This document shows positions 1 to 11,433 of a DNA stretch of 64,000 bases, in pieces. The notes beneath the pieces were generated by a model, which worked only from the letters and a program-made list of their open reading frames with translations, searched no databases and was not told the origin of the DNA. Position 1 is the stretch's first letter. Every line of letters begins with the position of its first letter. Source of the DNA: Pterobdella sp. o SKG-2022. Lineage: Eukaryota > Annelida > Clitellata > Hirudinida > Piscicolidae. The translations under genes were made by a program, and so were the position numbers. The stretch spans positions 7,910,079-7,974,078 of the forward strand of contig OZ038321.1 of NCBI GenBank assembly GCA_964035795.1. Reading direction: 5' to 3'.

Positions 1-820
1 AAGACTTAAACCATTGCCTTGAGGAATGCCTATTTTGGTGAAAAAGTTTGGTCCTTCTTCAAAATTGTTTGCTTTCACTTTCAATTCAGTTTAAGTGAGA
101 AGAAAATCAATGAGCTTTGCATTTTGAGGATTGAGAATACCTTTCACTATTCCCATTAACTTCTCTCTGTCTATTGTATCAAATGCGCTTGACATATCTA
201 TTCCTTGTATTGATAATTTTTCTTGAGAGCTTATTGATTTTGCTATATATAACCTTAGAGTTTACACTACATTTTCTATTGACCTACCTTTTCTGTAGGC
301 TGCTTAGCTGGGTGAAATGTATTATTCTATTGCAGATCTTGTTCTCTCTAGAGTGATGGTTTATATTATTATCCGTATTATTGATAGAAATATGAATGGT
401 TTATGTGTTGTTAATTTTATTTTTGTTTGTTGGGTTTTTGGATTATTTTTTATAGTATCATTCAAAATATCAGTGAGTTGTTTTATTGTTATTATATTGA
501 GTCTTTTCATAATTTCTGTTACCAATTTATCATAACCTGATGACTTGTTGTTCTTGAGTTTGTTGATAGCATCTATGATTTCTTTGTTTGTGATGTTGAC
601 TTTAATTGAGATTTTTGATGGGTTTTCCAATAAAGATTTAGTTGTAATTAATTTTTTGGTGGATTTTTTCTTGATAAAATTTGGTCAGATCTTGTTGTGT
701 GTAGAGTGGTAGAGTTTTTGTGTGTATATTGTCAATTTTGAGTGGTTTTATGGCTTTGTACATTTTTGTGTTGTGATTGCTATTTCCAATTTCTATCAAT
801 TGTTCTTTTGTAATTTGCAA
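1..820 (-). mobile_element. Non-LTR retrotransposon reverse transcriptase fragment (cut by left window edge)
   Basis: The minus strand reads as the middle of a non-LTR reverse transcriptase in several frames. Around 510-600 is the pre-RT linker (IINKLKNNKSSGYDKL type, read AINKLKNNKSSGYDKLV). Around 250-290 is an AAYRKGRS motif (RT block 2a). Around 120-180 is GIDMSSAFDTIDREKL, the block with the first catalytic Asp, and at 5-50 is IGIPQGNGLS (block 4). Stops and frame changes separate the blocks, so the copy is dead. It continues beyond the left edge, where the YxDD block would lie. The fragment at 45700-46010 shows the same block order and may be the same lineage. Confidence 0.75.
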
Positions 821-1973
821 ATTATTATAAAAGTATTTCTTGTTAATTTTTTTTGTAGTTCATTTCTCTCTTTTTTCAGTTTTTGATGCTTGTTTCAGAC
901 TACAATATTTGATTTTATTTCTTGTTTTATTCATCAGAATTTATTTTATTGCTTCATGATTTTGTTTTTCAAAGCTGATTAATAAATTATTTTTGAAAAT
1001 TATGCAAAACTTGACAAAATTGATATCAAATTTCAATAAAATCATCAAAACAAAATATACCAATAATAAAAAGAATATATTACATTGGGTCTTCAAAATT
1101 CCAAGCTCCTCACTATTCTTCGCAAAATTCTACCGCAGATTTCAAAAATAATTGATTAACTATTTTATTGAATTATCAAAAAAATAGCATGTAAATAGAA
1201 ATTTTTTGAAAAGGAATTGTGTAAAGTGAATTCTTATTTTTCAATTAAAATCGAATGAGTATTTTGATGTAGGTAGTTATATGTTATCAACAAGGAAAAC
1301 TAGCGTGAAAGTATGAATTAGAATAATGATGAAATAATAGGTTAAAAAAATAAGATATTCTCCCATAGTAAAGTATATAGCATAAAAAAATGGTACAAAA
1401 AATATCAAGATTTTAGATATTTTGTGTCCTATTTTTGTATATATCAATAAAATAATTAACAGATTGTAATTGATATTTTTGTAAAAAAAATAAAATAAAA
1501 AATATTTGAAAAAAAATGATTGGAATAAATAATGAATAAATATTGTTTGAATCATTTATCCGTAAATATTCAAAGTGGTATCAACGCTGAAGCTTAGAAA
1601 AGGACCATTTCGGATTGTATATTTCAGGCGATAACTCATTCAGCAAAGTTTTTTGGATATCTATTAATACTTTATAAGCATTTGTTCAGATAAGCCTTTA
1701 CTTTTTTGGGAATTTTCAACAACCTTAGCATCTTCTATACTAATGTGTTCGTCTTTTGATGGACTATTGTATCTTCTTCGTTATTAAACATAGCTAAAAA
1801 TCATTATAGAAATTTTGATAACTCGTTGTAATTTTAGTTTTTTAATTGTAAAATGGGCAATCTATAATTTTTTATTTTCATATTCTTTCTCAAGTTTGGT
1901 GACAATGTTTGACAGCTGAGTCTCAAAAGCTCTGTAAATTCAGTTCCTGATTCTGCGAAAGCTAATTTACTGA
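821..1973. other. AT-rich intergenic stretch, nothing recognised
   Basis: I see no open frame with protein-like composition, no RNA gene and no clear repeat unit here. The minus-strand open frame at 1277-1555 is Phe/Ile/Tyr-rich and looks like chance in AT-rich DNA. Confidence 0.5.
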
Positions 1974-2111
1974 TCACATGGCACTATCAGTGGTAACTGC
2001 TCCCAATATTTCGTTGGAGTGACATTTTTTGTAGATTCCATATAGCTTCTGCGTTACGTTTGATGGTGTAGAAAACTGAAACTCCACATTGTAGCATCTG
2101 ACTCCAGTTCC
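1974..2111 (-). CDS. Possible orphan terminal exon (45 codons), unrecognised
   Basis: On the minus strand a plausible acceptor (…CATTGACAG) at 2112-2113 is followed by 45 open codons ending in TGA at 1976-1974. The composition (scattered Cys, Asn, Thr, Glu) looks more protein-like than its surroundings. I found no matching upstream exon and do not recognise the family. It may be a chance frame or debris of the retroelement just upstream (2430-3290, same strand). Confidence 0.2.
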   Translation of the reverse strand, partial: GTGVRCYNVEFQFSTPSNVTQKLYGIYKKCHSNEILGAVTTDSAM

Positions 2112-2429
2112 CTGTCAATGAAACCTTCAATATTAAATGAAATAGAAATATAGAAAATACATTCAAAAATTTATTTTACTTCATGGTTTCGTCAGATGTT
2201 GAATAAATTAAATATAACTGTTTCGGTATGGGTATTCTTATATAAGAGAAAAATTTGTTGTCACCAAGTCTGAAACGCCTACTGTGACTTCTTTGATGCA
2301 ATTTTAGATGTTACTTGAAGTCAAATAGACACCAAATTTGTTTTAATTCCCATTATACTCAAAGTGACTAGCTTTTCTTCATTCGCAAAACATTTTTAGC
2401 AATTTTATGTTATCCTAATCTCTATTTAT

Positions 2430-3290
2430 TCCTATCTAAAGCATCATTTCTTTTGAAGCAACTTTATCAATTTTCGATTCTGTTTTGCATTTTCAAGCCT
2501 TCGCCCCACTTTTTTATTTTGAAACCATCTAAATAAATTTTGTTTTTGTATACGTTCTTTTCATGATCAAACCATCTTACACAGCTTGCTTTAGCCAATG
2601 TTTCCAACTTTTTTCCCAAGCCCAGCCTATCAATTTAAGCTTTTCTTCTAAACGTAACTGATAACTTTACCCCAAAAAATGCTTAAACCATGGCTTTTCT
2701 TATTTTTTTTCAGAATATCTAACTCATTTTGATTAAGACACCAAAACTCACTCTCATAACATACTGATCCAACACAGCTTGTATCAGCTAATAAAATATT
2801 GCTTTATTTTTTAAACTTCGCCTAGCTTGCGCTCATTCTTGCAGTTACCACTACCTTGCATTGCCCGCTAGAATCTAACTTATTTCCCAAGAAACAGGAA
2901 AGAATGTATTTTCTCAATGCCATCGTACTTGATATTCATTATCGTTTTATTATATTCAGAGCCTTTCTATTTTCCAAGAGGTCACTGACTTTTTTCTCTG
3001 ATCTAAACCTTTTCTTCCATTTCTACTGAATGTTTTGCTTGCGACAGATAAATTGTTATTCTTCTGTAGTTGTCGCACATGGATCTATGCCCTGTTTTGA
3101 ATATTTAAATTGTTTTTTTTTCAGTCTATTGGTACGCTTTCTTTCTTCCATATTCGATCTGCTTTAGTAGTCAGAAACAGTGAACCAGTGCTTATATCCT
3201 TTATTCCAGACGCACTGTCCTTTTTTAACTGTTTCAAAGCGGTTTCTATTTCTATTTTTGATAGTGGAGATACTTAAAAACTATTAAATA
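2430..3290 (-). mobile_element. Non-LTR retrotransposon fragment (RT linker plus C-terminal region)
   Basis: The minus strand reads a pre-RT linker at about 3140-3290 (PLSKIEIETALKQLKKDSAS). After a large internal deletion it reads the post-RT region at about 2700-2890 (VTARM, then CYESEFWCLNQNELDIL) and the distal part at about 2430-2640 (CVRWFDH, then NDALDRNK). This is the usual order of the 'GSECW … RWYGHV … LDR..WR' tail seen in many invertebrate LINEs. Several frames and stops are present, so it is inactive. Confidence 0.65.
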
Positions 3291-3525
3291 GTCACAAATA
3301 ATTACTCACCTACGAAAGAAAAAAATATATATCCGTGAATGAAATTAAAAAACTAATTTTTTAAACTAATAATAAGACCAGTTCGAAGAAAGTTAGAGTT
3401 GAGCGTCTCTAAACCTAATACGAAAATTGGCTAATTTAAAATAAACCTTTGAAACCTACAATTTTTTAACTTTAAGTTTATTGAAATTTATTGAATCCAC
3501 ATTTTTAAAATAAAAGCCATTTCAG

Positions 3526-4221
3526 TTGTGGCAAAATTTCATAGAACTGCCGGCCCAAACCAATATCCAATTTGAAATAAGAAGTCCAAGAGCCGCCTTT
3601 ATCACACTTCGGCAGTTGTCCCTGCCGTTGTCAAAAAAAGAAAAATCATCCGCCAAGCCAAATGAAAGCGATACCAAAATATCAGTTTTTCAATACCTGC
3701 TACCGAAGTCTACTGTTATGCAGTCATAACAGAGATTTGCTGTGTACGTTATGCATTGTTATATGGCAGTGGAAAACTGGGACCCAGCAGTTGCTGTTTT
3801 TCAAAGGCTACAGCGCAACGATAGGTACATGATTTGCTGGATTTTTGGCGTTAAGCCAAAAAACAGAAGTCCATCATCATCCTTTCTTACAAAACTCAAA
3901 ATCTCTGATATATGGACGTTAATACAGGGCCGTCGTCTTCCTTGGTATGGTAACGTGAGACGTTCGTCCAGGTTTATCAAAGACGTGTTCGAACTTCCTC
4001 TGCCTGAAGGTCGTTCCCGTAGTAGACCGGCAAAAACTTGGTTGAGTTGTGTTAAAAAGGATATGGAATCCTATGGCTTGAAAAATGTGCGACATTTTTG
4101 GTGGAAGCATAGACGTAAGCCAAGTTGTAGAGATATGGCAATTCTGAACGATTCCTCATCTAGTAACCCGCCTGTAAATGAGTTAGATAAAAAATTCAGC
4201 CAAGCACCAAAACGAAATTGA
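3526..4221 (+). mobile_element. 3' end of a non-LTR retrotransposon ORF2 (copy A)
   Basis: Two adjoining open frames (3526-3729 and 3742-4221) read as the C-terminus of a LINE ORF2. The first, degraded 'LLYGSESW' block is at about 3750-3780. Then come RLQRNDRYMICWIFGVK, RRLPWYGNVRRSS and GRSRSRPAKTWLSCVKKD, the standard 'R(N)DR.MI.WICGVK … RLRWYGHV.R … GRGRP.KTW..CVK.D' series. A second copy of the same family is at 62185-62850, with close nucleotide similarity over about 270 bp. The region 5' of 3526 is missing, so this is a 5'-truncated insertion. Confidence 0.8.
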
Positions 4222-4324
4222 GACCAAGAATAAGGAAACAAGTTTATGTTGGTCTAATGATGCCTTTAATTTATTGAGCGCCGATGTGCACACCAATTTA
4301 TCCCTATGCTGTTTTATTTCAGGG

Positions 4325-6240
4325 TTAGAAGAAACCTGCAAAGTTTCTCCAGCCCAGGTTTCTATTGCTGTTTAGATATCCTTTTCTGATTGGAGTACAA
4401 TGGGTGTTATTAAAAACTTCGGAAACCAAAATGCGACAAGCTGCAAGCGGGAAGAATGAGATCGGAGGGAGAGCGAAGACCGATTCCTCCATTTCTAACA
4501 AAAAGTTCAACTTGCAACCAGGCTGGTCATTGAAATTTAAATTCCTCATTTTGGCGGCGCTTTCTCTGAGCGTGAATTCGTATTTACCCAAAAGCCCGAG
4601 TTTACAGTAGTCAGAAGAACTTTTTAGGATGAAGAAGAATTTAGGTATGGCAAGACAATTTTTAAGCAGGAAAAAAGGTTGATGAAAATTCAGAAATAAA
4701 ATCCATTGGGAGCATTTGGCTGAAAGAGAAGCTTTGACTGCGGGGCTAAGAATTGGAGCACTAAGCATATTCAGCTTATCGAGAGTCTGGAGCTCTTTCA
4801 GTACGCCATTGATTTTAACTAAAGCGTTCTTGAAGTCAATCGCATCAAGATTTAAGTTTACTACTTCAGATTTCGACACGTTTATTTCGAGGCTGATTCT
4901 AGAAAGAGCGGGATTAATGGTTTTGAAATCATTGATGAGTTTGTCAACTGGTCTTGCCAAAGTTGCATCATACCATATATAAAAGGTTAAGAGACCGACC
5001 TCACTAAGTCGTTGACAACTAAGGCGAATAGTAGGGGCCCGATAGGATCACAATGTTGAAAGCCTCATGTCGATGAAATTAGCCGGTCATTAATGAAAAG
5101 CCCGCTCTGGTGTTGGCATGCGAGACGAGTCAGATTGTAAACAGAAGAAGAACGGTGGTGGAAAATTTCAAGAAGATGATCGCGACGAACGGAATTGAAG
5201 GTATTTTTTATATCGAGTTTAACTAGAATGCTTTTTGAAGAATTATTGTTCTGAATATCAAAAATATATTCACGAATGGAGTGGGCAGCCCCTTCACATC
5301 CATTGCGAACACCAACGCCTAATTGGTTTGGACAAAGCTCTTTGTTAATCTCTTTGACAACCCTGTGGGATGCAATTTTGGACGTTTCTCTTCGGAAAAA
5401 GTTCTCTTCTGCAATGTAATGAATACCCCCATTTTTTTTTTGCAGAGCAATTAGTTCAACTGAAAAGATTAGATCACGAGCAAAATTAGGATGGATGCCA
5501 CTAAACACTATATTACAAAGGTTAGAGATTGAATTCTTCAATTTTTTTTCAGCTTCGAATGTTAAAGATGAAGTGAGGTCTCTCAGGTTTCCGGGCCTTA
5601 AGCCTCTAATCCTACACTACCACTAAAAAGAAAAAATTGCAAAGCCACTAGAACCTTGTTTGTATTAGTAGTAATTAGGTTGGATAAAGGAGGTGGTGGG
5701 CAAATATCTAAAGAAGGTGGATGTTTAAAATGAAGAGCATCTAAAACTTCATCGTTGGGGTAGATAACTATGTCGTCGGACGCAACCACATGCACAGCTT
5801 CGGAAATATCGCCTTTGATCAATTTGGCGTTAACCCTTTTACGCAGCTGTTCTTTCGTCAAAAGCACTGGAATGTGGTTTAGCAAGACGAGGTAGTTGGT
5901 GTCTAATCAAGATCCTTGATTGTGGAAAAGAAGCAATGTTAAATCTTATTACGGGTTTAATTTTGAGACATTGTCAGAGTTTTTTGAAACAGCCAAGATT
6001 TACCTAGCAAAATTGAAGAGTTTAGACCATTCAAAAGAGTTGTTTAAGTCGTTTAACGCGTCATTAATTGTTTCGGCAAAGATTTCTGCAACTAAGGTAC
6101 GTGAGCTCTTAGGTATCTTAAATAGAATGTGGTAATCTTGGAAAAGAGACAACAAAGAAAAAATAGTTTCACTAGAAGCTTCGACAAAGATTGTAACTTG
6201 CTTTTGAAGTGCTGGTGTTTTTGGTTGGTTAGAAATGGTT
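4325..6240 (-). mobile_element. Non-LTR retrotransposon, degraded, RT domain on minus strand
   Basis: Reading right to left there is: a linker with CPPPP (5885-5598, including KRVNAKLIKGD and VASDDIVIYP); the RT core (5541-5065: LIALQKKNGGIHYIAEENFF, QLGVGVRNGCEGAAHS, VKLDIKNTFNSVRRDHL, the block carrying a catalytic Asp); and a distal part (4960-4325: ISLEINVSKSEVVNL). The reading also extends upstream to about 6240. The three parts lie in different frames, with stops between them. The IAxxNxxRR and QLGVGxxxGxE motifs set this lineage apart from the other LINEs here. I do not assign a clade. Confidence 0.75.
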
Positions 6241-6390
6241 AAATCAGCATAATTTGAGCATTTTCATATAATTAAACTAGCAGAGGTATTTCAGACAGCC
6301 TAAGAACAACATATGTGAAGTGAAAAAATTAATAAATGACATTTTCTGTCTGGCTCCTTCCAATTAGTTATGTCACATATATGATAGCAA

Positions 6391-6535
6391 TTATGGAATG
6401 TAACCTAATGCGGTGTTTGTGAAGCGCTTTTCCTTGTAGTTCAAAGTGCTTGCTACAAATTTTATGTAGCGAAAACACACTGTAGAACAGGTTCTTACCG
6501 TCGGCCCACAAAAGATCGAACCGGATGACGACTCA
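6391..6535 (-). mobile_element. tRNA-derived SINE, 3' portion
   Basis: On the minus strand a box-B-like GGTTCGATC followed by GGGCCGAC leads into a tail containing AAGCACTTTGAACTACAAGG and AAAGCGCTTCACAAA. The same tail is at 9140-9226 and, more diverged, at 8140-8200. The 5' box-A head is not clear here. The longer open frame at 6391-6666 runs through this SINE and is not taken as a gene. Confidence 0.5.
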
Positions 6536-7468
6536 TAAATAAATTGACTAGAGGCTGGTAAGAAGGGTTGATTTGTTGATTTCAAGATGACTGTCTGGAC
6601 AGATGGGACTAGCTTGGGAATCTGATCACTAGCTTCCACTTTGCAGGTACGAAGATTCAAAACCAATAATAAAAATTGGTAAAAAAATTACTTGAATATA
6701 ATAATGGTATTTTAAGTATCCTAAAAAAACTAGGCTGTATTTACTGGTTTCTACACTAACAAAAACACAGAATGTCGATTTTGTATGTTTGAAACTACTT
6801 TTCAAAAACAGAAGTCTTTTCTACTTATCAAGTTGCAAAAAAATATATATTTTATGAATTTATTTTATATTATAAGTTTTTACGTTTAGCTATCCCCCAT
6901 CCTCTGTTTTGAAAGATTCTTCATTAGCAATTTTCTCGTCGCAGCTAAGCTTAAACACATCACGACAAACTCACAGACATGTTTTTCTAGTTGGGAAATA
7001 ATTGGCGGTTGAAAAACCAATTTATGGCAAAATATTTGTTATAAATAACTTCTACATAAAACACTGGTTTTTGAATGAATTTTTTTTTGAATTCAGAACA
7101 ACAAGCTTTTAAAGCACATTTAAGAATTTAATAACTTGAAGTTTAACTAAAAAAACATCAATAATATTTTCACTCATTAGCATTTCTCAACCAATCAAAT
7201 ATATTCATGTGAGTTTGTTGAGATGTGTATTCAAGGCTTGCTGCGATAGCAAAACCGCTTATAATAATCTCTGTTTTGGCTTTCACGGTTTTCATGTTCG
7301 TGTACTTTAATGATAAACTTTTTGTATAAATATTTTTTTAACCAATAAAAACTATATTTAGTTGGAAAGCTCTCGTTAACTTATTTAAAACTCATTTATT
7401 TGATTGCGAAAAATAAAAGCATTCAGAAATTACAGATTACGATAAAATTTGCTCAAGTGACATTAAAA
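6536..7468. other. Intergenic, upstream of the CBX gene
   Basis: No gene is recognised. The stretch just before the CBX start codon should hold the promoter and 5' UTR, but I see no TATA box or other motif that I would call. Confidence 0.4.
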
Positions 7469-9557
7469 ATGGACAAAGTTAACTTGAAAATGGAATTGAG
7501 AGAAATGGGAGAGAGAGTTTATGCCGCAGAATGTATTTTGAACAAGAGGATCAGAAAGGTTGCTTCAATATACTTGTAATGAATATCAACATGAATTTAA
7601 CTAAATCAACTATAATTACTTATTTTTAAGTTCACTAAAATATGCAAAAAATAAAAACTAATTTATAAAGTTTTTTTTATAGCAAAAAGCTTTTTACAAC
7701 TTCAACATACTTTTATTGCATTGATATGAGTTAAAACAAAAACAAAACCATTTAGTCTGCTTTTAACTCATAATTTCATTATTCGTAACACTTTTTTACT
7801 CATATAAAAAGTAAATCAGTTAAATTATGTATTTTAAACTTTAAAATAGGGTATAATTTTTGTTTTAACAATTTTTCAAATTGTTGGCATTGTAATTTAA
7901 CCTTTTTGAAATCCTATCATTAAAATTCAATATATAATATGCCAAGCAATGATTAAAAGAAATAAAAGTTGGAAATAAAGATATTTGGTTAGCTAGATTA
8001 CTAATTTCTTTTTTTTTTTTGATATATTTTTTTTTCTATTTTTTTTTTATTTTAGCCCATATAGCTCAGCTGGTCAAACATTAAATTAATTATCTGAAGT
8101 TACAGCATTCAATTCCCATATTGGACAGGCAATTAGCACCTGTTCCACCGTGTGTTACCAAGTGCTTCAATCTACATAGAAAAGTGCTCTATAAATATCA
8201 GATTTTAGTTTTAGTTTTATTAATTATTTTCAAACTTTTTTTTTCATCTATAAAGTTTCTTGTGTCTAGTGTGTTTTAAGGGTTTTAAAAAATTATTAAT
8301 TTTTTTATTTACATTATAAATTGAATTAAAATATGCTACACTGATATGATGATATGATGCAGTTAAGACAATGATACCATTCAGGGTAAATTAGAATATC
8401 TTGTCAAGTGGAGAGGCTGGGGTCCCAAGTGAGATATTATCAAGCTTTCTCAATCCACCTTCACTACTTTTTCAAATACTATGAATTAAGGATAACATAA
8501 GAATTCAAATATATTATAATTTAATATGGAATAATAAAATCTCATAATGTTATATTAAATATGCACTGACCAAATTTTAGAATTTTATGTTGAATATATA
8601 ATGTAAAAATATAGGCACAACACTTGGGAGCCAAAACTGAACATTCTTGATGACCGGTTGGTGCAGGAGTTTAAGAACAGGTTCACCACCATTATTAATA
8701 TCATCAATAACATCATTTAATTATCATAATTGTTCATATTTATCACCATGATCGTTTAAACATCTTCATTATGTGCCTGTCTTTATAGTGGTCATTAAAT
8801 AATCTTAATTCTTTGCATCTTACTGCCATTATCACCTGAGCTTCTTCAATATCCTATAGCTAACATCATGATCATTCTTGCCACATCCAATTCAACATAA
8901 GCTTGTCTTAAATTGAGAAAATTATAATTAAGTTTAAATTCAAATGATTTATTTAGAGAAAAAAGATTATGTCTACAGAGGTCGATTAGTAGGTCAAAAG
9001 CCAAGTCAATAATTTCTCCATCCAAAGTTAGTTGAATGTTGTTGTTGTCTTTGATGAAAATTGAGAACAATTTATATTAGTATCAAGTTTTTCATTAGTA
9101 ACATCATATCATATAACATTATATCAGAATAAGTTATTATAATTGTTTCACAATGTGTTTCAGTTACATTAAATTTGTATCAAGTACTTTGAACTACATG
9201 GAAAAATTTTTATAAATACTATTTTACATTTTTTTTCATATTACAATTTTTGTAATGTATTTATACATATTTTTTCTCTTCCAATCACAACAGACACACA
9301 AAAAACAGCTAAAGAGGTTGACAAAAAAATTTTGCCACGTCATCAAACGAGACAAAAACATCCAACTATCGTCCATGACGTCACAATCAAAGATGGCCGA
9401 CAAGGAGGAGGAAGAAGGGGCGGAAAACGTTCTGACGTGGCAACCGTCAGAAGAGAGGCAAAAAAGATTCAATGAACTGATCGTTACAGATATAACGATC
9501 AATTGTAACACCATCACCATCACTGAAACACCTTGTCATTTCGTCAGTTCTTTATGA
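7469..9557 (+). CDS. CBX: Polycomb chromobox protein (CBX2/4/6/7/8 type)
   Basis: Chromodomain reader of H3K27me3 and subunit of canonical PRC1, nuclear. Exons: 7469-7558, 8385-8428, 8615-8680 and about 9317-9557 (stop TGA). The first three phases join exactly. Together they read GERVYAAECILNKRIRK, then GKLEYLVKWRGWGPK, then HNTWEPKLNILDDRLVQEF, a full chromodomain at about residues 15-57 with the aromatic cage (Y, W, W). The last exon carries a basic stretch, an acidic EEEEEG run, and the C-terminal Pc box (WQPSEER … LIVTDITINCNTITITE) that binds RING1 in PRC1. The start is the first ATG before the chromodomain. The last acceptor is the weak point: AG at 9315-9316 keeps phase, while the better-looking one at 9292-9293 does not. 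About 146 aa, far shorter than vertebrate CBX2/4/8. A SINE sits in intron 1. Confidence 0.88.
8056..8201 (+). mobile_element. tRNA-derived SINE in CBX intron 1
   Basis: The head reads as a tRNA: box A TAGCTCAGCTGG, an anticodon arm with TTAATTA in the loop, then box-B-like ATTCAATTCCC. The head aligns with the minus-strand copy at 46788-46952, including the shared stretch ATTAATTATCT. The tail has CAAGTGCTTC and AAAGTGCTCTATAAATA. A 7-bp repeat ATTTTAG (8049-8055 and 8202-8208) may be the target duplication. Confidence 0.7.
9140..9226 (+). mobile_element. SINE tail fragment in last intron of CBX
   Basis: The segment around CAAGTACTTTGAACTACATGG followed by TTTATAAATACT matches the tail of the minus-strand SINE at 6391-6480 base for base over much of its length. 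The tRNA-like head is absent, so it is a 5'-truncated copy. Confidence 0.5.
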
Positions 9558-9975
9558 CCCTTCTATCTTTTATTTCAATTTTTTATTTGATTTTTTTTTC
9601 TATTATTAATTTATTATTTCTTGATCAATTACATAATCAAGCACTTATTTGTGTTGTCAATGTATTTATTATTTCCTTTTCTATGGTGTAGTGTACTTTA
9701 GTATATGTGTTAGTAACTATTTTTCTATTATATTATCCAATTTTTTATACCATTTATTACTACAACCTATACTTATTATCATCAATCAAAATCGTGTTAG
9801 AAGGTTGAGAGTAAGTTCATTGACGTACAGCTCAAAGCCTAAATGTAATGAACTATCGCGAATTATCAATAATATTGTAAAAAATATTCAACGATTTTGA
9901 TAATTACCAAGTTTTTTCAATAAGCAGAATACGTCACTGCCTTGCCATTAGCCTCATTGTGTGTTCAGTGCCATA

Positions 9976-10036
9976 CGAGCATCATCATCATCGTTTTGCT
10001 TCCGTTTCCATGACAGCATGGGTTGGACGGAATTAC
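9976..10036 (+). mobile_element. SINE core resembling the cephalopod 'Ceph' domain (copy 1)
   Basis: CATCATCATCATCG is followed by TCCGTTTCCATGACAGCATG and GGTTGGACGG. This is the conserved core I know from invertebrate SINEs of the cephalopod type. A second copy lies at 62955-63012. Only the core is recognisable; no tRNA-like head was found next to it. Confidence 0.5.
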
Positions 10037-11033
10037 AAGCATAAATAATAATTTTATCGTTCTTTTTGTTTATACAAAACCGCTATCCAAATCTGTAATA
10101 AATTATACATCATAAAGCATTTTTATAAGATTTCATGAAATTATTTTGCTGTGACGTGCAAGCACTTCAAAGATGTTGAGGCTTTTTATAATCACATTAG
10201 TTTGACAAAAGCTTCGTGACATCATAATAAGTTTTGAAAATATTGTTTTATGATAAGTAATTTACATATTAGGTTTCATTATTTACTACCATCAAGGTTT
10301 GAATCGTGGATAAAAGTGTGAAATAAAGTTCTATTTTTGTCTTTGTTTTGTCTTTGCACCAGCTTCATTTTTCCATCTTATTTCTTATCTTTATGCACGT
10401 TTATATATTTTTCATTAATTACCATAGTAATTTTTACTCTCAAATTTCTTACGAAAAATAATATTAGTGATAATATGTAATTGTCCACGTTGTGTGCGTA
10501 TTTGTATGTCTTTATATTGGTATAACCTTCTGTAGTAAATTTGGTTTTCTTCGGTTTTCTACCTGTATGAAATTTGGATTAAAATCATGGTCATTAACAA
10601 AAACAAATGCATTTTTTATGTTAGTTTGTTTTCTTATGTGTAGAAGTTTTTCGTAATGTTTCTTTTTTGAAAGGGTATATTTCAGGCTTATGTAGTATTT
10701 TTATTAATAGTTACTATGTAGCTTAAATTTATTTAGAATATCTGACGACCATTATCAATAGTTAATTCCATTAATAATGTGGTATGATGTTGATTTATCA
10801 TCAGCATCGTCCATCATCGTTGTATCACATGCTTCTAATAATCCTTGTGTTCATAATGGTTATACATGCACGTAACATCTTTTTAAGTGCCTCCGCGTAT
10901 TTTTGTTTCTCAAATTTAAATGATTTTGCTATAAATTTTCCACTTTCCATTTTTACTACTGTTTGAAAATGTGGCTGTATGGTTTCATGAAGATTTTGAA
11001 GGATCTTTAATAAATAAACGGCTCTAATGTTTA

Positions 11034-11068
11034 AGCATCTATAAATAGTAGAACTGTTTATAGATGCT
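11034..11068. repeat. Perfect 12-bp inverted repeat (hairpin)
   Basis: AGCATCTATAAA at 11034-11045 is repeated in inverse complement at 11057-11068, with an 11-nt loop. It lies about 370 bp upstream of the DNAJC7 start codon. It could be a stem-loop, a palindromic protein site or a remnant of a mobile element. Confidence 0.6.
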
Positions 11069-11433
11069 CAGAGTTTGATAAAAACAAAGGCTATTTAATG
11101 TTTTCAAAATACTAGATTATGTCAAAAAACCTATTATTCACCGATTTATTCACCTATTTCTAGCATTGAAATAGGTTATTAAAAACACCTAAAATAAATA
11201 AATGATATATTTTATAAAATTTTCATTTTTTCTAAACTAAAACAAAAGTAAAGTTTGTATTTGTTAAAAATATTTATAACCTTGAATGAGATACTTATGT
11301 TATTAGATATCGCCCAATCTCCCTTTTTCTCGTAATTTTCGATTGTGAATGTTCGCATTTGCGCTGTTTTTATTTCAAAAACTTCGGGAAGACATAAAAT
11401 TATCATTTATCCTTGAAATAAATCTATTAAAAC

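Larger units (their letters stand above)
9558..11433. other. Intergenic between CBX and DNAJC7
   Basis: Apart from the SINE core at 9976 and the hairpin at 11034, I see no gene. An AATAAA at 10097-10102 could serve the CBX transcript, but this is weak. The region before 11434 should contain the DNAJC7 promoter. Confidence 0.45.

Noticed and set aside
6391..6666. Minus-strand ORF with a good-looking GTAAGA donor, considered as an exon
   Set aside because: The donor and its downstream part fall within a SINE tail shared with 9140-9226, and no partner exon or family was found.
8846..9070. Minus-strand ORF inside the last CBX intron
   Set aside because: It has no recognisable motif, lies antisense within an intron and has no splice partners.
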